64,000 bases of DNA from Chelativorans sp. YIM 93263 (GCF_028767125.1 NZ_JAKCWP010000003.1:493725-557724); one strand, 5' to 3'. Counted from the stretch's first letter, positions 47,487 through 59,094 are shown. Notes: generated by a model from the sequence alone, not told the origin. Numbers and translations: made by a program.

Positions 47487-47972
47487 ATGACAATTGCTGT
47501 TGGCGATCGCTTGCCGGACGTTACCATCAAAAGGGTGGCCTCGGACGGCGCTGAGGATATCAACACGGCGGAGTTTTTTGCTGACCGGAAAGTGGTTCTG
47601 ATCGGCGTTCCGGGGGCTTTCACGCCCACCTGCACCCACAATCACGTGCCGGGCTTTATCGAAAACTACGATGCGATACGTGGGCGCGGCGTGGACAGCG
47701 TTGCGGTGCTTGCGGTGAACGATCACCACGTCATGACTGCCTGGGCCCGCTCTACCGGCGCCGAAAACAAGCTGGACTTTCTGGCCGATGGAAACGGCGC
47801 GTTTACGCAAGCGCTGGGCATGGATGTGGATCGTTCCAGCTCCGGGCTCGGGAGGCGTTGCAGGCGCTTTTCCATGGTGATCGAAGACGGCGTGGTGAAG
47901 GAGCTCAACATCGAGGAAGAACACGGTCAGGCGGTCACGAGCGGCGCCGCACGGATTCTCGAACAGCTTTAG
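47487..47972 (+). CDS. Peroxiredoxin (Prx5 / AhpE-type)
   Basis: A 161-residue thiol peroxidase of the Prx5 group. The peroxidatic Cys is in VPGAFTPTCTHNHVPGF, with VAVLAVNDHHVMTAW and FLADGNGAFTQALGM downstream. Such enzymes reduce H2O2 or organic hydroperoxides using glutathione or thioredoxin. No secretion signal is seen, so it should act in the cytoplasm. The ATG follows a CAGGAGAG site. It lies after the DsbD-alpha-like gene and before a convergent membrane-protein gene. Confidence 0.92.
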   Translation: MTIAVGDRLPDVTIKRVASDGAEDINTAEFFADRKVVLIGVPGAFTPTCTHNHVPGFIENYDAIRGRGVDSVAVLAVNDHHVMTAWARSTGAENKLDFLADGNGAFTQALGMDVDRSSSGLGRRCRRFSMVIEDGVVKELNIEEEHGQAVTSGAARILEQL

Positions 47973-47997
47973 ACGAACAGAAGAGAAGCGAGCGGCC

Positions 47998-49161
47998 TTA
48001 CGACGGCTGCTCGCTTTTTCGCGTTTCACGGCTCCAGATGCCGATCAGCACCATGCCGAGCGATAGCAGCTGGGCCATGTAGTAGCGGTCGCCGTGAAAC
48101 GGTGCGACGAAGTATTTCGCCACAGTCGCAGCGGCCAGCGCACAGACGAGCACCAGTTCGCGGTCGCGCATGGAGACCCTTCCCAAAACCATTCGGCCGA
48201 GGATGATCAATTCCATAATGAAGAGGACCAGCCAGGTGTTCTCCACTAGCGAGCGGACAAGAACCCGCACCAGCATCTTGAGATAGACGAGAATGGAGAA
48301 ATCGGGGTTGAAGCCTTCGAGCGTAGGAACATACTCGATGTTGGTGAACCACATCTGGATCCACCAGCCCGGGTGACCGGCGGCCTGTGTGATAGGGAAA
48401 TAGGCGACCAGTGCGGCCAGGAAAGTGGCAATCGCCATGATGTAGCCCTGACGGGTCATGACGGCTGCCACGGCGAAGACCCCGAGGAAGGCCAGCGTGT
48501 CCGGCCGCGCGAGAAACGCCAGGAAAAGGGCGACCGCGCAGGCGAGGTCAAGCCGTCGCAGATAAAGCCAAGTACCAAGCACGAAGAAGGCGGCCGACAG
48601 CATGTCGGGTATTACGACGCGCGCCTCATGCGGCACGCCGCTGAGGATGACGACCGCCAGAATGAACGGCGCGTAGTCCAGAAACCGCTCCCGCGCCGCC
48701 CAGGCGACAAGAACAGCGCCCGTCACTCCGGCCGAAACAGTCGAGATGAGACGCAGGGCATCGACCGGTTGCATCCATTGTGAAAGCCATTCGGTGAGCA
48801 CCACGTACAGGAGTTTCACCTTGTAAAAGCCCAGCATCGTGGCAAAGGCCTGGGGATCGGCATACTGGCGCACGCGGTAGGGCCTGTCGGCAGTCAGCAT
48901 GAGGAATTCGCCCTCGCTGACGCGCTCGCGAACCGCGTTCCAGGCGGCCTCATGAAGCTCGGCCGCCGATCGGCTGCCGTCATCCATGGCCGAGGCGACA
49001 TAGGCCACCATATCCCAATCGGCCTGCGGATAGACGACCGAGACGACAACCACCGTAAGAAAATAAGCGACGAGCAGAAGCAGCCCCAAAAGGCCGCCCC
49101 AGGATGACCAGAGCTGCGCAAAACTGCGCGCTGAAAAATACAGCAGTCTTCCCAGGCTCAT
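47998..49161 (-). CDS. Polytopic membrane protein, possibly GT-C-type glycosyltransferase
   Basis: A 387-residue protein with about nine to ten hydrophobic segments and a large first periplasmic loop (residues about 45-110, starting YPQADWDMVAYVASAMD). An acidic residue early in that loop, and short loops elsewhere, resemble GT-C polyprenyl-phosphate-sugar-dependent transferases such as the PMT/DUF2029 group. I cannot name a family with confidence. The ATG at 49161 follows GGGGAAA; upstream codons are not family-like. Adjacent genes give no functional hint. Confidence 0.65.
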   Translation of the reverse strand: MSLGRLLYFSARSFAQLWSSWGGLLGLLLLVAYFLTVVVVSVVYPQADWDMVAYVASAMDDGSRSAAELHEAAWNAVRERVSEGEFLMLTADRPYRVRQYADPQAFATMLGFYKVKLLYVVLTEWLSQWMQPVDALRLISTVSAGVTGAVLVAWAARERFLDYAPFILAVVILSGVPHEARVVIPDMLSAAFFVLGTWLYLRRLDLACAVALFLAFLARPDTLAFLGVFAVAAVMTRQGYIMAIATFLAALVAYFPITQAAGHPGWWIQMWFTNIEYVPTLEGFNPDFSILVYLKMLVRVLVRSLVENTWLVLFIMELIILGRMVLGRVSMRDRELVLVCALAAATVAKYFVAPFHGDRYYMAQLLSLGMVLIGIWSRETRKSEQPS

Positions 49162-49233
49162 GTTTTCCCCGCCTACACCGCGCGCACCGTGCCCCGTGCC
49201 GTGGAGAAAATAAACCCGGAATTGCAAAGAAGG

Positions 49234-49695
49234 TTAAGCAAAGGGTTGCGCGCGCCGGAGCTTTTTGAACGGTGCCATACCTTCACGCGCCAGCGCGTCG
49301 GCGCGCTCGTTTTCCGGATGGCCGGCATGGCCCTTGATCCAGTGCCATTCTACCGTGTGGCGGTGCCGAGCCTCATCCAGCGCCTGCCAGAGCTCGGCGT
49401 TTTTCACCGGCTTTTTCGCTGCCGTTTTCCAGCCGTTGCGTTTCCAGCCATGAATCCAGCCGGATATGCCATCGCGAAGATAGTTGCTGTCGGTATAGAG
49501 ATGGACCTCGCATGATCCCTTGAGCGCATTGAGCGCCTCAAGAGCGGCCTTCAGTTCCATGCGGTTGTTGGTGGTTTTGGCCTCGCCGCCGGAAAGCTCC
49601 TTCTCCACGCCGTTATAACGCAGGATTGCACCCCAACCGCCGGGGCCAGGATTGCCGGAGCAGGCACCGTCCGTGAAAACCTCGACCTTCTTCAC
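49234..49695 (-). CDS. rnhA: Ribonuclease HI
   Basis: A 153-residue RNase H that cuts the RNA strand of RNA-DNA hybrids. The catalytic acidic residues are in [16 protein letters not shown] (Asp), [12 protein letters not shown] (Glu) and [12 protein letters not shown] (Asp), and [11 protein letters not shown] supplies the last Asp. The start is a GTG overlapping the thrB stop (GTGA), so the pair is translated together, as in many Hyphomicrobiales. The length is the family norm. Confidence 0.96.
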   Translation of the reverse strand: MKKVEVFTDGACSGNPGPGGWGAILRYNGVEKELSGGEAKTTNNRMELKAALEALNALKGSCEVHLYTDSNYLRDGISGWIHGWKRNGWKTAAKKPVKNAELWQALDEARHRHTVEWHWIKGHAGHPENERADALAREGMAPFKKLRRAQPFA

Positions 49696-50660
49696 GCCAA
49701 TCCAACCCCGTATTCTGATGGCGATTTCACCTGCCGGTGAAAGCGGACGCGGCGAAGATAGTCCATAGGATCACGCTTTTCGACCAGCGGGCCGCCGGCG
49801 GTGCTGAGCCAGTCGTAAAGGCGCGTCAGCATGAAACGGAGCGCGGCGCCGCGCGCCAGCTGCGGCAATGCCTGCACCTCCGCGGGTTCCAGCGGGCGCA
49901 CTTCCTGGTAGCCGGCAATGAGGGCGGCACCCTTGGTGATGTTGTAGGACGTGTCCTTTTCAAAACACCAGGCGTTCAGGCACGTAGCGATGTCGTAGGC
50001 CAGCAGATCGTTACAGGCGAAATAGAAGTCTATCAGGCCGGAAACTTCATTGCCGAGAAAGAACACATTGTCTGGAAAGAGATCGGCGTGAATGACGCCG
50101 GAAGGGAGGTCCTCCGGCCAATTCCCAAGAAGGTCGTCGAACTCCCCTTCGATCTCGCGCGCCAAGCCGGGCTCCACCTCGTCGGCCCGAGGCTTCGTTG
50201 CATTCCAAAGCCTTTTCCAGCCATCCGGTGAAAGCGCATTCTCGCGCGTCATGGAAAAATCCGCCGCTGCCTGATGCAAGCCGGCCAGTGCCTTGCCGAC
50301 CTCGCGGCAATGGTGCGGCGCGGGCCGGCGCAGCCACATGCCTTCCAGAAATGTGATCAGCGCGGCCGGACGCCCCGCCAGTTCGCCAATCAGCGTGCCG
50401 TCGCTCCTGTGCACCGGCAGAGGGCAGGAGACGCCCTTTATCGCCAGATGCTCCATCAGGCCGAGAAAGAAGGGCAGATCGGCCTTTTCCACGCGGCGTT
50501 CATACAGCGTGAGGATAAATGCCCCCTCGGAGGTATGTAGAAGGTAATTCGAGTTTTCGGTGCCTTCCGCGATTCCCTTATAGGACAGGAGATCGCCGAC
50601 CGGATAATCGCGGAGGAACGCGCCGAGTTCTCCCTCCGAAATGTCGGTGTAAACAGCCAT
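49692..50660 (-). CDS. thrB: Homoserine kinase (type II, APH-fold)
   Basis: A 322-residue kinase of the aminoglycoside-phosphotransferase fold that phosphorylates homoserine for threonine synthesis. Catalytic motifs are [13 protein letters not shown] (Brenner HxDxxxxN) and [18 protein letters not shown]. It differs from the GHMP-type ThrB of enterics; this form is usual in alphaproteobacteria. It begins 9 bp after ispH and overlaps rnhA by four bases, giving an ispH-thrB-rnhA operon. Confidence 0.95.
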   Translation of the reverse strand: MAVYTDISEGELGAFLRDYPVGDLLSYKGIAEGTENSNYLLHTSEGAFILTLYERRVEKADLPFFLGLMEHLAIKGVSCPLPVHRSDGTLIGELAGRPAALITFLEGMWLRRPAPHHCREVGKALAGLHQAAADFSMTRENALSPDGWKRLWNATKPRADEVEPGLAREIEGEFDDLLGNWPEDLPSGVIHADLFPDNVFFLGNEVSGLIDFYFACNDLLAYDIATCLNAWCFEKDTSYNITKGAALIAGYQEVRPLEPAEVQALPQLARGAALRFMLTRLYDWLSTAGGPLVEKRDPMDYLRRVRFHRQVKSPSEYGVGLA

Positions 50661-50669
50661 GGCGTTCTG

Positions 50670-51680
50670 TTAGCCCATGCCGTTGACGAACGCCATGTCG
50701 GATCGGGTGAGTTCCACATCCCGGAGGGGGCGCATCACAGGGAAATTCTCCCGCTCTTCCGCCGTCACTGCGAGATCGACGCGCACATCGTAGCGTTCGC
50801 GGAACGCATCGATGATCTCGTCGACAATGATTTCCGGCGCAGAGGCGCCTGCCGACAAGCCGAGCACGGATGGCGAGCCGATATCCTCCCACGGGATTTC
50901 CGAGGCTCGCTGCACCAAAAGCGCGCGCTTTGCCCCGGCCCGCTTGGCCACCTCTACGAGGCGGCGGGAATTTGAGGAGTTGGGTGCGCCGACGATGAGA
51001 AAGAGGTCGGATCCCGGTGCCGCTTCCTTCACCGCCTCTTGACGGTTGGTCGTGGCGTAGCAGATCGATTCGGCCGCCGGGGCTTGAAGGTTCGGGAACC
51101 GCTTTTCCAGCGCCCGGATGATATAGGCCGTGTCCTCCACCGAAAGGGTGGTCTGCGTAACATAGCCAAGCTCGACCCCGTCGGGAGGCGAAAAGCGATC
51201 GGCGTCTTCTACCGTCTCGATCAACGAGACGGTGCCCTCCGGCAACTGCCCCATCGTGCCGATCACCTCCGGATGGCCGGCGTGTCCGACGAGCAGCACA
51301 TGGCGGCCGAGCCGCTGGTGGCGCATGGCCTGCTTGTGGACCTTGGAAACCAGCGGGCACGTGGCATCGAGATAAAAGAGATTGCGCTCTTCGGCGTCGG
51401 CGGGAACGGATTTCGGCACACCATGAGCGGAGAAAACGACCGGACGCTCGCGATGCTCATCCGGAATTTCGTGCAGTTCCTCGATGAAGACGGCGCCGCG
51501 CTCCTGAAGCCCCTCGACCACATAGCGGTTGTGCACGATTTCGTGGCGCACATAGACCGGCGCGCCGTACTTCTTCAGCGCCAGAACGACAATCTGAATG
51601 GCGCGGTCCACGCCGGCACAAAAACCGCGCGGGCCGCAAAGCCGCACCGTCAGGCGCTTATTCTCTACCGGATTCGACAT
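50670..51680 (-). CDS. ispH: 4-hydroxy-3-methylbut-2-enyl diphosphate reductase
   Basis: A 336-residue iron-sulfur enzyme, last step of the MEP isoprenoid pathway, making IPP and DMAPP from HMBPP. The three cluster cysteines are in GPRGFCAGVDRAI, DATCPLVSKVH and ESICYATTNRQ, with HGVPKSV and NSSNSRRLVEVA as further landmarks. The ATG at 51680 has an AGGAG site. The open frame up to 51728 is unsupported. It follows the cytochrome oxidase cluster genes on the same strand. Confidence 0.96.
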   Translation of the reverse strand: MSNPVENKRLTVRLCGPRGFCAGVDRAIQIVVLALKKYGAPVYVRHEIVHNRYVVEGLQERGAVFIEELHEIPDEHRERPVVFSAHGVPKSVPADAEERNLFYLDATCPLVSKVHKQAMRHQRLGRHVLLVGHAGHPEVIGTMGQLPEGTVSLIETVEDADRFSPPDGVELGYVTQTTLSVEDTAYIIRALEKRFPNLQAPAAESICYATTNRQEAVKEAAPGSDLFLIVGAPNSSNSRRLVEVAKRAGAKRALLVQRASEIPWEDIGSPSVLGLSAGASAPEIIVDEIIDAFRERYDVRVDLAVTAEERENFPVMRPLRDVELTRSDMAFVNGMG

Positions 51681-51737
51681 TCCGTCATAACTCCTGTCCC
51701 GCCGGAAGGTGGGTTTGTGCAGTACCACGTGTCAAGC

Positions 51738-52478
51738 CTAATCCTTGCGCCCGCGCAGGAACCAGTAGACCAGCACGCAGACAAGCGCAAAGGCGAGGCC
51801 ATACCAGGTGACGACGTATTGCAGATGATTGTTCGGCAGATTGATCCGCGTCACCCCACCAACCGGCAGCCCTCCCGGATTTGCGGCGTCATCCGCGTCC
51901 ACATAGAAGGGATAAACCTCTGCCTCGTCCAACCCCGCCGAGCGGGTCATGGCAGGGAGATCCTTCCAGAAGAAGATATTACCGGCTGGATCGTTCTCGG
52001 GGACGATGAAAGACGGCTTCTCCTGCGGCGCGGTCCTCGCAAGGCCCCCTATTTGCACGGTGCCGGAGACCTGACCTTCCTGGCGCGTCTCCGGCTCCTT
52101 GCGGTCATAGGGCACGAACCCGCGATTGATGAAGATGTATCGCCCATTCTCCAGCGCTAACGGGGTATGAACGAAAAAGCCGGACTGCCCCTGCCAGGTT
52201 GCGAGATAGTGGCGCTCCCGGTCATGGTCGAAGTCGCCCTCGATAGCGGTCGGGCGGTAATCGACGTCCTGTCCTTGTGCGTAGAGTTCCGCGATGTCTT
52301 CCAGTGGCACGGGCGCGTCGGTGATACGCTCCTCGATACGCTGGATGAGGCCTTCTTTCCATTGAAGCCTTTGCACCTGCCAGGTCCCCAACACCAGGAG
52401 CAGGATCAGCACTGGGATGCTGAAGGCGAGCAGCAGCCAGCTTCGACGACCGCCGGGCCTCGTCTCTTTGGAACTCAT
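51738..52478 (-). CDS. SURF1-family cytochrome oxidase biogenesis protein
   Basis: A 246-residue protein with one transmembrane segment near residues 14-34, a large periplasmic domain and another near the C-terminus (YVVTWYGLAFALVCVLVYWFL), the SURF1 topology. GTWQVQRLQWK, FINRGFVPYDR and NHLQYVVTWYGLA are conserved. SURF1 assists haem a insertion into subunit I. Its start overlaps the DUF983 stop (ATGA). Confidence 0.93.
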   Translation of the reverse strand: MSSKETRPGGRRSWLLLAFSIPVLILLLVLGTWQVQRLQWKEGLIQRIEERITDAPVPLEDIAELYAQGQDVDYRPTAIEGDFDHDRERHYLATWQGQSGFFVHTPLALENGRYIFINRGFVPYDRKEPETRQEGQVSGTVQIGGLARTAPQEKPSFIVPENDPAGNIFFWKDLPAMTRSAGLDEAEVYPFYVDADDAANPGGLPVGGVTRINLPNNHLQYVVTWYGLAFALVCVLVYWFLRGRKD

Positions 52479-52861
52479 TTCCTCACATCCAGGCGCCCTT
52501 CAGCGGCCTTGTTACAATATTGCAGCGTAATCAGGAGCCCCTTGATCAGTCTCAGCGCGCCGAGGGAAAGCACCACTGTGAGAGGTATCCACAGCACGAA
52601 GTGCAGCCAGAGCGGCGCCTGCGTCGTGACCTCCATCCAGAGCGCGAGTCCGACAACGATAAAGCCGATAATCAGGATGACGAATACCGCCGGACCATCG
52701 CCCGCATCGGCGAACTCATAGTCCAGGCCGCAGTTCGCGCAATGCTTACCAATTGTAAGAAACCCGGAAAAGAGCCGCCCCTCACCACAACGGGGACAGC
52801 GCCCGGTCAGCCCGGCACGAACGGGGTCCACCGGCGGCAACACCGCCTTGTCCTCACTCAT
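52475..52861 (-). CDS. DUF983 zinc-ribbon membrane protein
   Basis: About 128 residues with a zinc-ribbon-like CPRCGEGRLFSGFL and HCANCGLDY, then two transmembrane segments (VFVILIIGFIVVGLALWMEV and LHFVLWIPLTVVLSLGALRL). DUF983 genes sit in cytochrome oxidase clusters throughout alphaproteobacteria; the function is unknown. ATGs at 52861 and 52873 are both possible. It overlaps the SURF1 gene. Confidence 0.88.
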   Translation of the reverse strand: MSEDKAVLPPVDPVRAGLTGRCPRCGEGRLFSGFLTIGKHCANCGLDYEFADAGDGPAVFVILIIGFIVVGLALWMEVTTQAPLWLHFVLWIPLTVVLSLGALRLIKGLLITLQYCNKAAEGRLDVRK

Positions 52862-52952
52862 GGCCAATCTCATCGTGTCATCCGAACGCACCCAAAAGAC
52901 GAAGGGGCAGCTTTGCAAGCCGCCCCTCCCCGAACATGCTGCCTCTATCCGA

Positions 52953-53834
52953 TCAGTGGGCGTAGGTCGCGCCAGCGGATGCCCACACGTAGACGAAGGC
53001 GAAGAGGAACAGCCACACCACGTCGACGAAGTGCCAGTACCACGCGGCTGCCTCGAAGCCGAAATGCCGCTCGGGCGTGAAATGCCCGGCGATCGCCCTG
53101 AACAGGCAAACTGCCAGGAAGATCGTGCCGATGATGACATGGAAGCCGTGGAAGCCGGTCGCCATAAAGAACGTCGCGCCATAGATCGAGTCGCGGAAGG
53201 CGAATGGCGCTTCCATATACTCGTAGGCCTGCACGAACGAAAACAGGATGCCCAGAACCACGGTCAAGGCGAGGCCGGTAATGAGCCCCCGGCGGTCGTT
53301 CTCGAGCAATGCGTGGTGCGCCCAGGTGACCGTCGTGCCGGAAAGCAGCAGAATGATGGTGTTGTAGAGCGGCAGGTGGAAAGGATCGAGCACCTCCACA
53401 CCCTGGGGCGGCCATTCACCGCCTGTAAACTCCGCACGGCTGACCTGCGTAGCGTCGCCCGGAAAGAGGCTGGCGTCGAAAAACGCCCAGAACCAGGCGA
53501 CGAAGAACATCAGCTCGGAAGCGATGAACATGATCATGCCGTAGCGCAGGTGCAGCGACACAACCTGCGTGTGATGGCCTTCCTGGCCTTCCTTGATGGT
53601 GTCGCTCCACCAGGCGAACATGGTGTAGAGGATGACGAGCAAACCGACCAGGAACACCCAGTACCGGGCCGCCGCCAGATCCACCCCGAAAAGCTCAAAG
53701 GAGGTGCCTTGGGCTGCCTTCATCCAGGCGATGGCGCCTAGCGCCATGATCAGCGCACCTACAGAGCCGAGGAACGGCCAGGGACTCGGATCAATGATAT
53801 GATAGTCGTGCTTCTTCGTGTGGGCGGCAGCCAT
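52953..53834 (-). CDS. ctaE: Cytochrome c oxidase subunit III
   Basis: A 293-residue subunit III of an aa3-type oxidase with seven hydrophobic segments. [18 protein letters not shown] carries the conserved Glu of the proton/oxygen channel, and [16 protein letters not shown] and [16 protein letters not shown] are diagnostic. The ATG at 53834 has a GGGGGA site one base downstream of the ctaG stop. The frame extends to 53867 inside ctaG. Confidence 0.95.
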   Translation of the reverse strand: MAAAHTKKHDYHIIDPSPWPFLGSVGALIMALGAIAWMKAAQGTSFELFGVDLAAARYWVFLVGLLVILYTMFAWWSDTIKEGQEGHHTQVVSLHLRYGMIMFIASELMFFVAWFWAFFDASLFPGDATQVSRAEFTGGEWPPQGVEVLDPFHLPLYNTIILLLSGTTVTWAHHALLENDRRGLITGLALTVVLGILFSFVQAYEYMEAPFAFRDSIYGATFFMATGFHGFHVIIGTIFLAVCLFRAIAGHFTPERHFGFEAAAWYWHFVDVVWLFLFAFVYVWASAGATYAH

Positions 53835-53835
53835 G

Positions 53836-54444
53836 TTATCCCCCGAGCTTCTGGTTCTTGTTTGCACCCGTCGTCGGCGCTTCGGCCGACTCCCGGTGCA
53901 GCGGGTAGAAAGTGTAAGACAGCGTGATGGTGCTAAGGTTCTTCAGCTCCGGCGCGTCGACGATTGCCGGATCGACAAAGAATTGCACTGGCATTTCGTA
54001 CTCTTCACCAGGCTGCAGCTCCTGTTCGGTAAAGCAGAAGCATTCAACCTTGTTGAAATAGGCACCGGCAATCGCGGGCGTGACATTGAACGTAGCGGTG
54101 CCGGTGGTCGGTCGCGATGCCGTGTTGCGGGCCAGGTAAGATATCTCAGACGTTTCGCCTATGCGCAGCTTCACCTGGCGCTGCTTGGGCTTGAACTCCC
54201 AGGGAATGCCATTCGTGTTTGCGTCGAAACGGACGGTAACCGTCTTGTCGAGGATCGTATCGGAGTATTGCTCGACACGCTGTGTGGTACCTCCGTAGCC
54301 AGTGACCTGGCAGAACATCTCGTAGAGAGGCACCGCCGCGTAGGACATGCCGACCATCCCGGCAAACACGCCGACGCATGCGATCGCGACAGTGCGATTA
54401 CGCCGGTTACGTACTTCGTCTGATCGAGTGCCCGTCGTACCCAT
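53836..54444 (-). CDS. ctaG: Cytochrome c oxidase assembly protein CtaG (Cox11)
   Basis: A 202-residue copper chaperone for the CuB site. One N-terminal transmembrane segment ([21 protein letters not shown]) is followed by a periplasmic immunoglobulin-like domain with the copper motif ECFCF and [18 protein letters not shown]. The sequence and length match Cox11/CtaG. It lies in the order ctaB - small protein - ctaG - ctaE, all on the minus strand. Confidence 0.95.
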   Translation of the reverse strand: MGTTGTRSDEVRNRRNRTVAIACVGVFAGMVGMSYAAVPLYEMFCQVTGYGGTTQRVEQYSDTILDKTVTVRFDANTNGIPWEFKPKQRQVKLRIGETSEISYLARNTASRPTTGTATFNVTPAIAGAYFNKVECFCFTEQELQPGEEYEMPVQFFVDPAIVDAPELKNLSTITLSYTFYPLHRESAEAPTTGANKNQKLGG

Positions 54445-54447
54445 GTC

Positions 54448-54636
54448 TCACATAGCCCTGTCGAAAACCGCGGGTCCCAGCTTCATGATGCTGGCGAGGT
54501 AAAGGAGGATAACGAAGATGGCGAGCGCAACGGCGATCGCGATGGAGCGGTTGCGACGCGCATTGAGCTGCGCTTTCGTCGGCTTGATGCGGTCACTATC
54601 GCCATTGTCGTTCGGCTTGCGATTATCCTCAGGCAC
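54448..54636 (-). CDS. Small CoxF-like membrane protein
   Basis: A 62-residue protein: a polar, basic N-terminus and one transmembrane segment (SIAIAVALAIFVILLYLASI). Small proteins of this type lie between ctaB and ctaG in many alphaproteobacteria and are called CoxF. The start is a GTG three bases after the ctaB stop. The function is not established. Confidence 0.8.
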   Translation of the reverse strand: MPEDNRKPNDNGDSDRIKPTKAQLNARRNRSIAIAVALAIFVILLYLASIMKLGPAVFDRAM

Positions 54637-54639
54637 TTG

Positions 54640-55587
54640 TCAGCCCCCGAAACGCGCTATCAGACCGTCGCACAGAAGAGCGGCAAAGATGGCGAAAAGA
54701 TAAACCAGCGAAAAGCCGAAGAGCGCTTTCTCGGGCTGTGCATTCTTATCCGCTCCGCCGTCGCGCAGCACGCGCCAGGAATACCAGACAAAGCCACCGC
54801 CAAGAGCAGCGGCGACAATGCCATAGGCCAAACCGGCAAAGCCAAGCACTGTCGGCAAGACGCCGCACACCGCAACAAGAACGGCATAGGCGAAGATCTG
54901 TCGGCGCGTATGCGCCTTACCGGCCACGTTGGGCATCATCGGAACGCCAGCGCGCCCGTATTCATCGGTCTTGAAAAGCGCCAGCGCCCAGAAATGCGGC
55001 GGCGTCCAGAGAAAGATGATGAGAAAGAGAACGAAGCTCTCCAGCGTGACAGTGCCCGTCACGGCGGCCCAGCCGATCATGGGCGGCAGGGCGCCGGCGG
55101 CCCCGCCGATGACGATGTTCTGCGGGGTGGAGCGCTTCAGCCACATCGTGTAGACGACCGCGTAGAAGAAGATGGTGAAGGCGAGCAGCCCCGCGGCCAT
55201 CCAGTTGGCCAACAGGCCGAGGATAACCACCGAAAAAACTGAGAGAAACAGGCCGAAGCCCAGCGCTTCGCCCGGTTCGATGCGTCCCAGCGGCACTGGC
55301 CTTTTTGCCGTGCGGGACATGACGGCATCGATATCGGCGTCGTACCACATATTGAGCGCGCCGGCTGCGCCCGCGCCCACGGCAATGGCGATCATGGAGA
55401 TGACCGCCAGGAGCGGATTGGGCGTGGCCGGAGCCAGCACCATGCCGACAAAGGCGGTAAAGACGACGAGCGACATGACGCGCGGCTTGAGAAGCCCAAT
55501 AAAATCGCCGGCGGTCGCCTCGGAAAGGCGACCGGCACGCTCATCTATATGTTCTCGCTCGACCAATGCCATGTCTACACGTTTCAT
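54640..55587 (-). CDS. ctaB: Protoheme IX farnesyltransferase (haem O synthase)
   Basis: A 315-residue UbiA-family prenyltransferase with about nine transmembrane segments. The first metal-binding motif is [19 protein letters not shown] and the second reads [20 protein letters not shown]. It makes haem O, the precursor of the haem a used by CtaD. ATGs at 55587 and 55572 are both possible, and neither has a good ribosome site. It is 53 bp downstream of ctaD. Confidence 0.95.
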   Translation of the reverse strand: MKRVDMALVEREHIDERAGRLSEATAGDFIGLLKPRVMSLVVFTAFVGMVLAPATPNPLLAVISMIAIAVGAGAAGALNMWYDADIDAVMSRTAKRPVPLGRIEPGEALGFGLFLSVFSVVILGLLANWMAAGLLAFTIFFYAVVYTMWLKRSTPQNIVIGGAAGALPPMIGWAAVTGTVTLESFVLFLIIFLWTPPHFWALALFKTDEYGRAGVPMMPNVAGKAHTRRQIFAYAVLVAVCGVLPTVLGFAGLAYGIVAAALGGGFVWYSWRVLRDGGADKNAQPEKALFGFSLVYLFAIFAALLCDGLIARFGG

Positions 55588-55640
55588 TCATTGCTTGTGC
55601 GCGGCCGGTAAACTGGCCCGGCTCGCGCCTGTTTTCTGCC

Positions 55641-57296
<1,656 letters not shown>

Positions 57297-57330
57297 CTAC
57301 CGCTCCAAATTGTTCCGAAGATCGCCGGGC

Positions 57331-58218
57331 TTATTCAGCCGCGGACGCGACCTTTTCGCCGTCATCGCTTTCGAGTTCCGCCATCAGGGCACGGTTGGCA
57401 CCCTCCAGGTCATCCTGCGCAGCCGCGTACCAGGTCTGGAATTGGTCCTGCGAGACGGCACGAATGGCGATGGGCATATAGGCATGGTCCTTACCGCAAA
57501 GCTCGGAACATTGCCCGTAATAGATGCCTTCACGCTCGGCCTTGAACCAGGTCTCGTTGATGCGACCGGGGATCGCGTCAGTCTTGATACCATAGGAAGG
57601 CATGGCGAAAGCATGGATTACATCACTTGCCGTGACAAGAACACGAACGGTGGTGTCGACCGGCACGACCACCTCGTTATCCACCGCCAGCAGGCGCGGG
57701 TACTCGCTCGTGTCTTCCTTGCCGGCCGCAGCGCGATCGTCCTCCTGAAGCATCAGCGAGGTGAAAGAAAGCGGGTTCTCCTCGTCCTGATACTCATAAT
57801 CCCAATACCACTGCACGCCGGTGGCCTTTATGGTCAAAGCCGGTTCTTCCGGCGGCGTGTACTGGTTCGTCAGAAGCTGGAAGGACGGAATGGCCAGGAA
57901 AAGCAGAACGATCACCGGCCCCACCGTCCAGAGCACCTCGATCACCGTATTGTGGCTGGTGCGCGAAGGCGTTGGATTGGCGCTGGCGCGGAAGCGGAAG
58001 ATACACCAGGCCAAGAGCCCCATGACCAGCAGAGTGATCGGCGTGATAAACCAGAGTGTGTAGGCTTCGAACCAGGCGACTTCGTCCATGATTGCCGTTC
58101 CGGCAGACTGAAAGCGCACCTGCCAGGGCTCCGGCTGCGCGGCAAACGCGCCGGTTGCGCAAAGCGAGAGCGCGAGAAGTGCCAGGCTTGCAGCAAATTT
58201 CTTCATCAGCTTCGTCAT
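57331..58218 (-). CDS. ctaC: Cytochrome c oxidase subunit II
   Basis: A 295-residue subunit II. A signal peptide is followed by two transmembrane segments (about residues 45-75 and 95-115) and a cupredoxin domain with the CuA motif YYGQCSELCGKDHAYMP (Cys-x3-Cys, His, Met). It takes electrons from cytochrome c. ATGs at 58218 and 58206 are in frame; the GGGAG site touches the first, so the second is a fair alternative. It heads the oxidase operon running to surf1. Confidence 0.96.
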   Translation of the reverse strand: MTKLMKKFAASLALLALSLCATGAFAAQPEPWQVRFQSAGTAIMDEVAWFEAYTLWFITPITLLVMGLLAWCIFRFRASANPTPSRTSHNTVIEVLWTVGPVIVLLFLAIPSFQLLTNQYTPPEEPALTIKATGVQWYWDYEYQDEENPLSFTSLMLQEDDRAAAGKEDTSEYPRLLAVDNEVVVPVDTTVRVLVTASDVIHAFAMPSYGIKTDAIPGRINETWFKAEREGIYYGQCSELCGKDHAYMPIAIRAVSQDQFQTWYAAAQDDLEGANRALMAELESDDGEKVASAAE

Positions 58219-58578
58219 CTCCCGAACAATGCGTCCTCGGCCGGTGCAGTAGCCATCAACTCAGCCCCTCCGAAAGCCGCATTGAAAATTTCTGGCTTTC
58301 ATACGGGCGCGTTCAAATCATACTCTCGTTTGAACCGCAAGAAAGGCGTCATGCGTATCGTGCGGCATTTTTGCGCTCCTCGAGCACTTTTGCCCCAAAA
58401 TTGTCGGCCCGAAGCCGTTGGATTCCACGCGCACATCTCAATTCCGTCGGATTTTTAGAGAATCTGGCGCACCGGGAACCAAAGTCACGGAGGAAAGGCG
58501 TTGACGGGCGCCATTTCCTTTCCGTTGCGCCATCATTCAGAGTAGATTGCCATGATTCGCTGGAAGAAAGAGGGAAAT
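58219..58578. other. 360-bp divergent intergenic region between ctaC and the IalB gene
   Basis: Contains an inverted repeat (58311-58335) and no convincing gene in any frame. Both flanking genes read outward, so promoters for each should lie here, but I could not place them with confidence. Confidence 0.5.
58311..58335. promoter_or_regulatory. GTTCAAA-N11-TTTGAAC inverted repeat upstream of ctaC
   Basis: An exact 7-bp inverted repeat lies about 95 bp before ctaC (GTTCAAA at 58311-58317, TTTGAAC at 58329-58335). Arm length and spacing suit a dimeric regulator such as a LysR or Crp-like protein. No regulator gene is adjacent. Confidence 0.35.
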
Positions 58579-59094
58579 ATGCCTTTGGTCGCACGTGTCG
58601 CCGCCCTGCTTACCGGGCTGATGATGGCCACGCCCACCCTGGCGCAACAGCAGCCGAATACCAATGATGGTACGGTACGCTCCACGCATGGCGCATGGTC
58701 CATCGTGTGCGACACACCGGCGGGTGCTGCGGATGAGCAGTGCGCAATGATGCAGAATGTCGTGGCCGACGATCGGCCGGAAGTCGGTCTTTCGGTCGTG
58801 GTGCTGCGCACCGCGGACAACGAGGCGGAGATCCTGCGTGTACTGGCGCCTCTCGGCGTGTTGCTGCCCAACGGGCTCGGGCTCAACGTAGACGGGGAGG
58901 ATATCGGCCGCGCCTATTTCGTGCGCTGTTTTCAGGATGGATGCTACGCAGAGGTGATCCTGGAAGATGAGCTGCTCGAGACGCTCGGCAATGGCGAGTC
59001 GGCCACGTTCATCGTCTTCCAGACCCCAGAAGAGGGAATCGGCATCCCCGTCGACCTGGACGGCTTTGACGAAGGTTTCGCGGCTCTACCCTGA
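58579..59094 (+). CDS. Invasion-associated locus B (IalB)-family periplasmic protein
   Basis: A 171-residue protein with a signal peptide (MPLVARVAALLTGLMMATPT) and an IalB-like domain: HGAWSIVCDT, CAMMQ, LPNGLGLNVDG and RAYFVRCFQDGCYAEVIL, with four cysteines. IalB is an invasion factor in Bartonella, but the family is widespread in non-pathogenic Hyphomicrobiales and its function there is unknown. The ATG at 58579 has an AGAGGG site; one at 58552 would add nine residues. Confidence 0.85.
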   Translation: MPLVARVAALLTGLMMATPTLAQQQPNTNDGTVRSTHGAWSIVCDTPAGAADEQCAMMQNVVADDRPEVGLSVVVLRTADNEAEILRVLAPLGVLLPNGLGLNVDGEDIGRAYFVRCFQDGCYAEVILEDELLETLGNGESATFIVFQTPEEGIGIPVDLDGFDEGFAALP

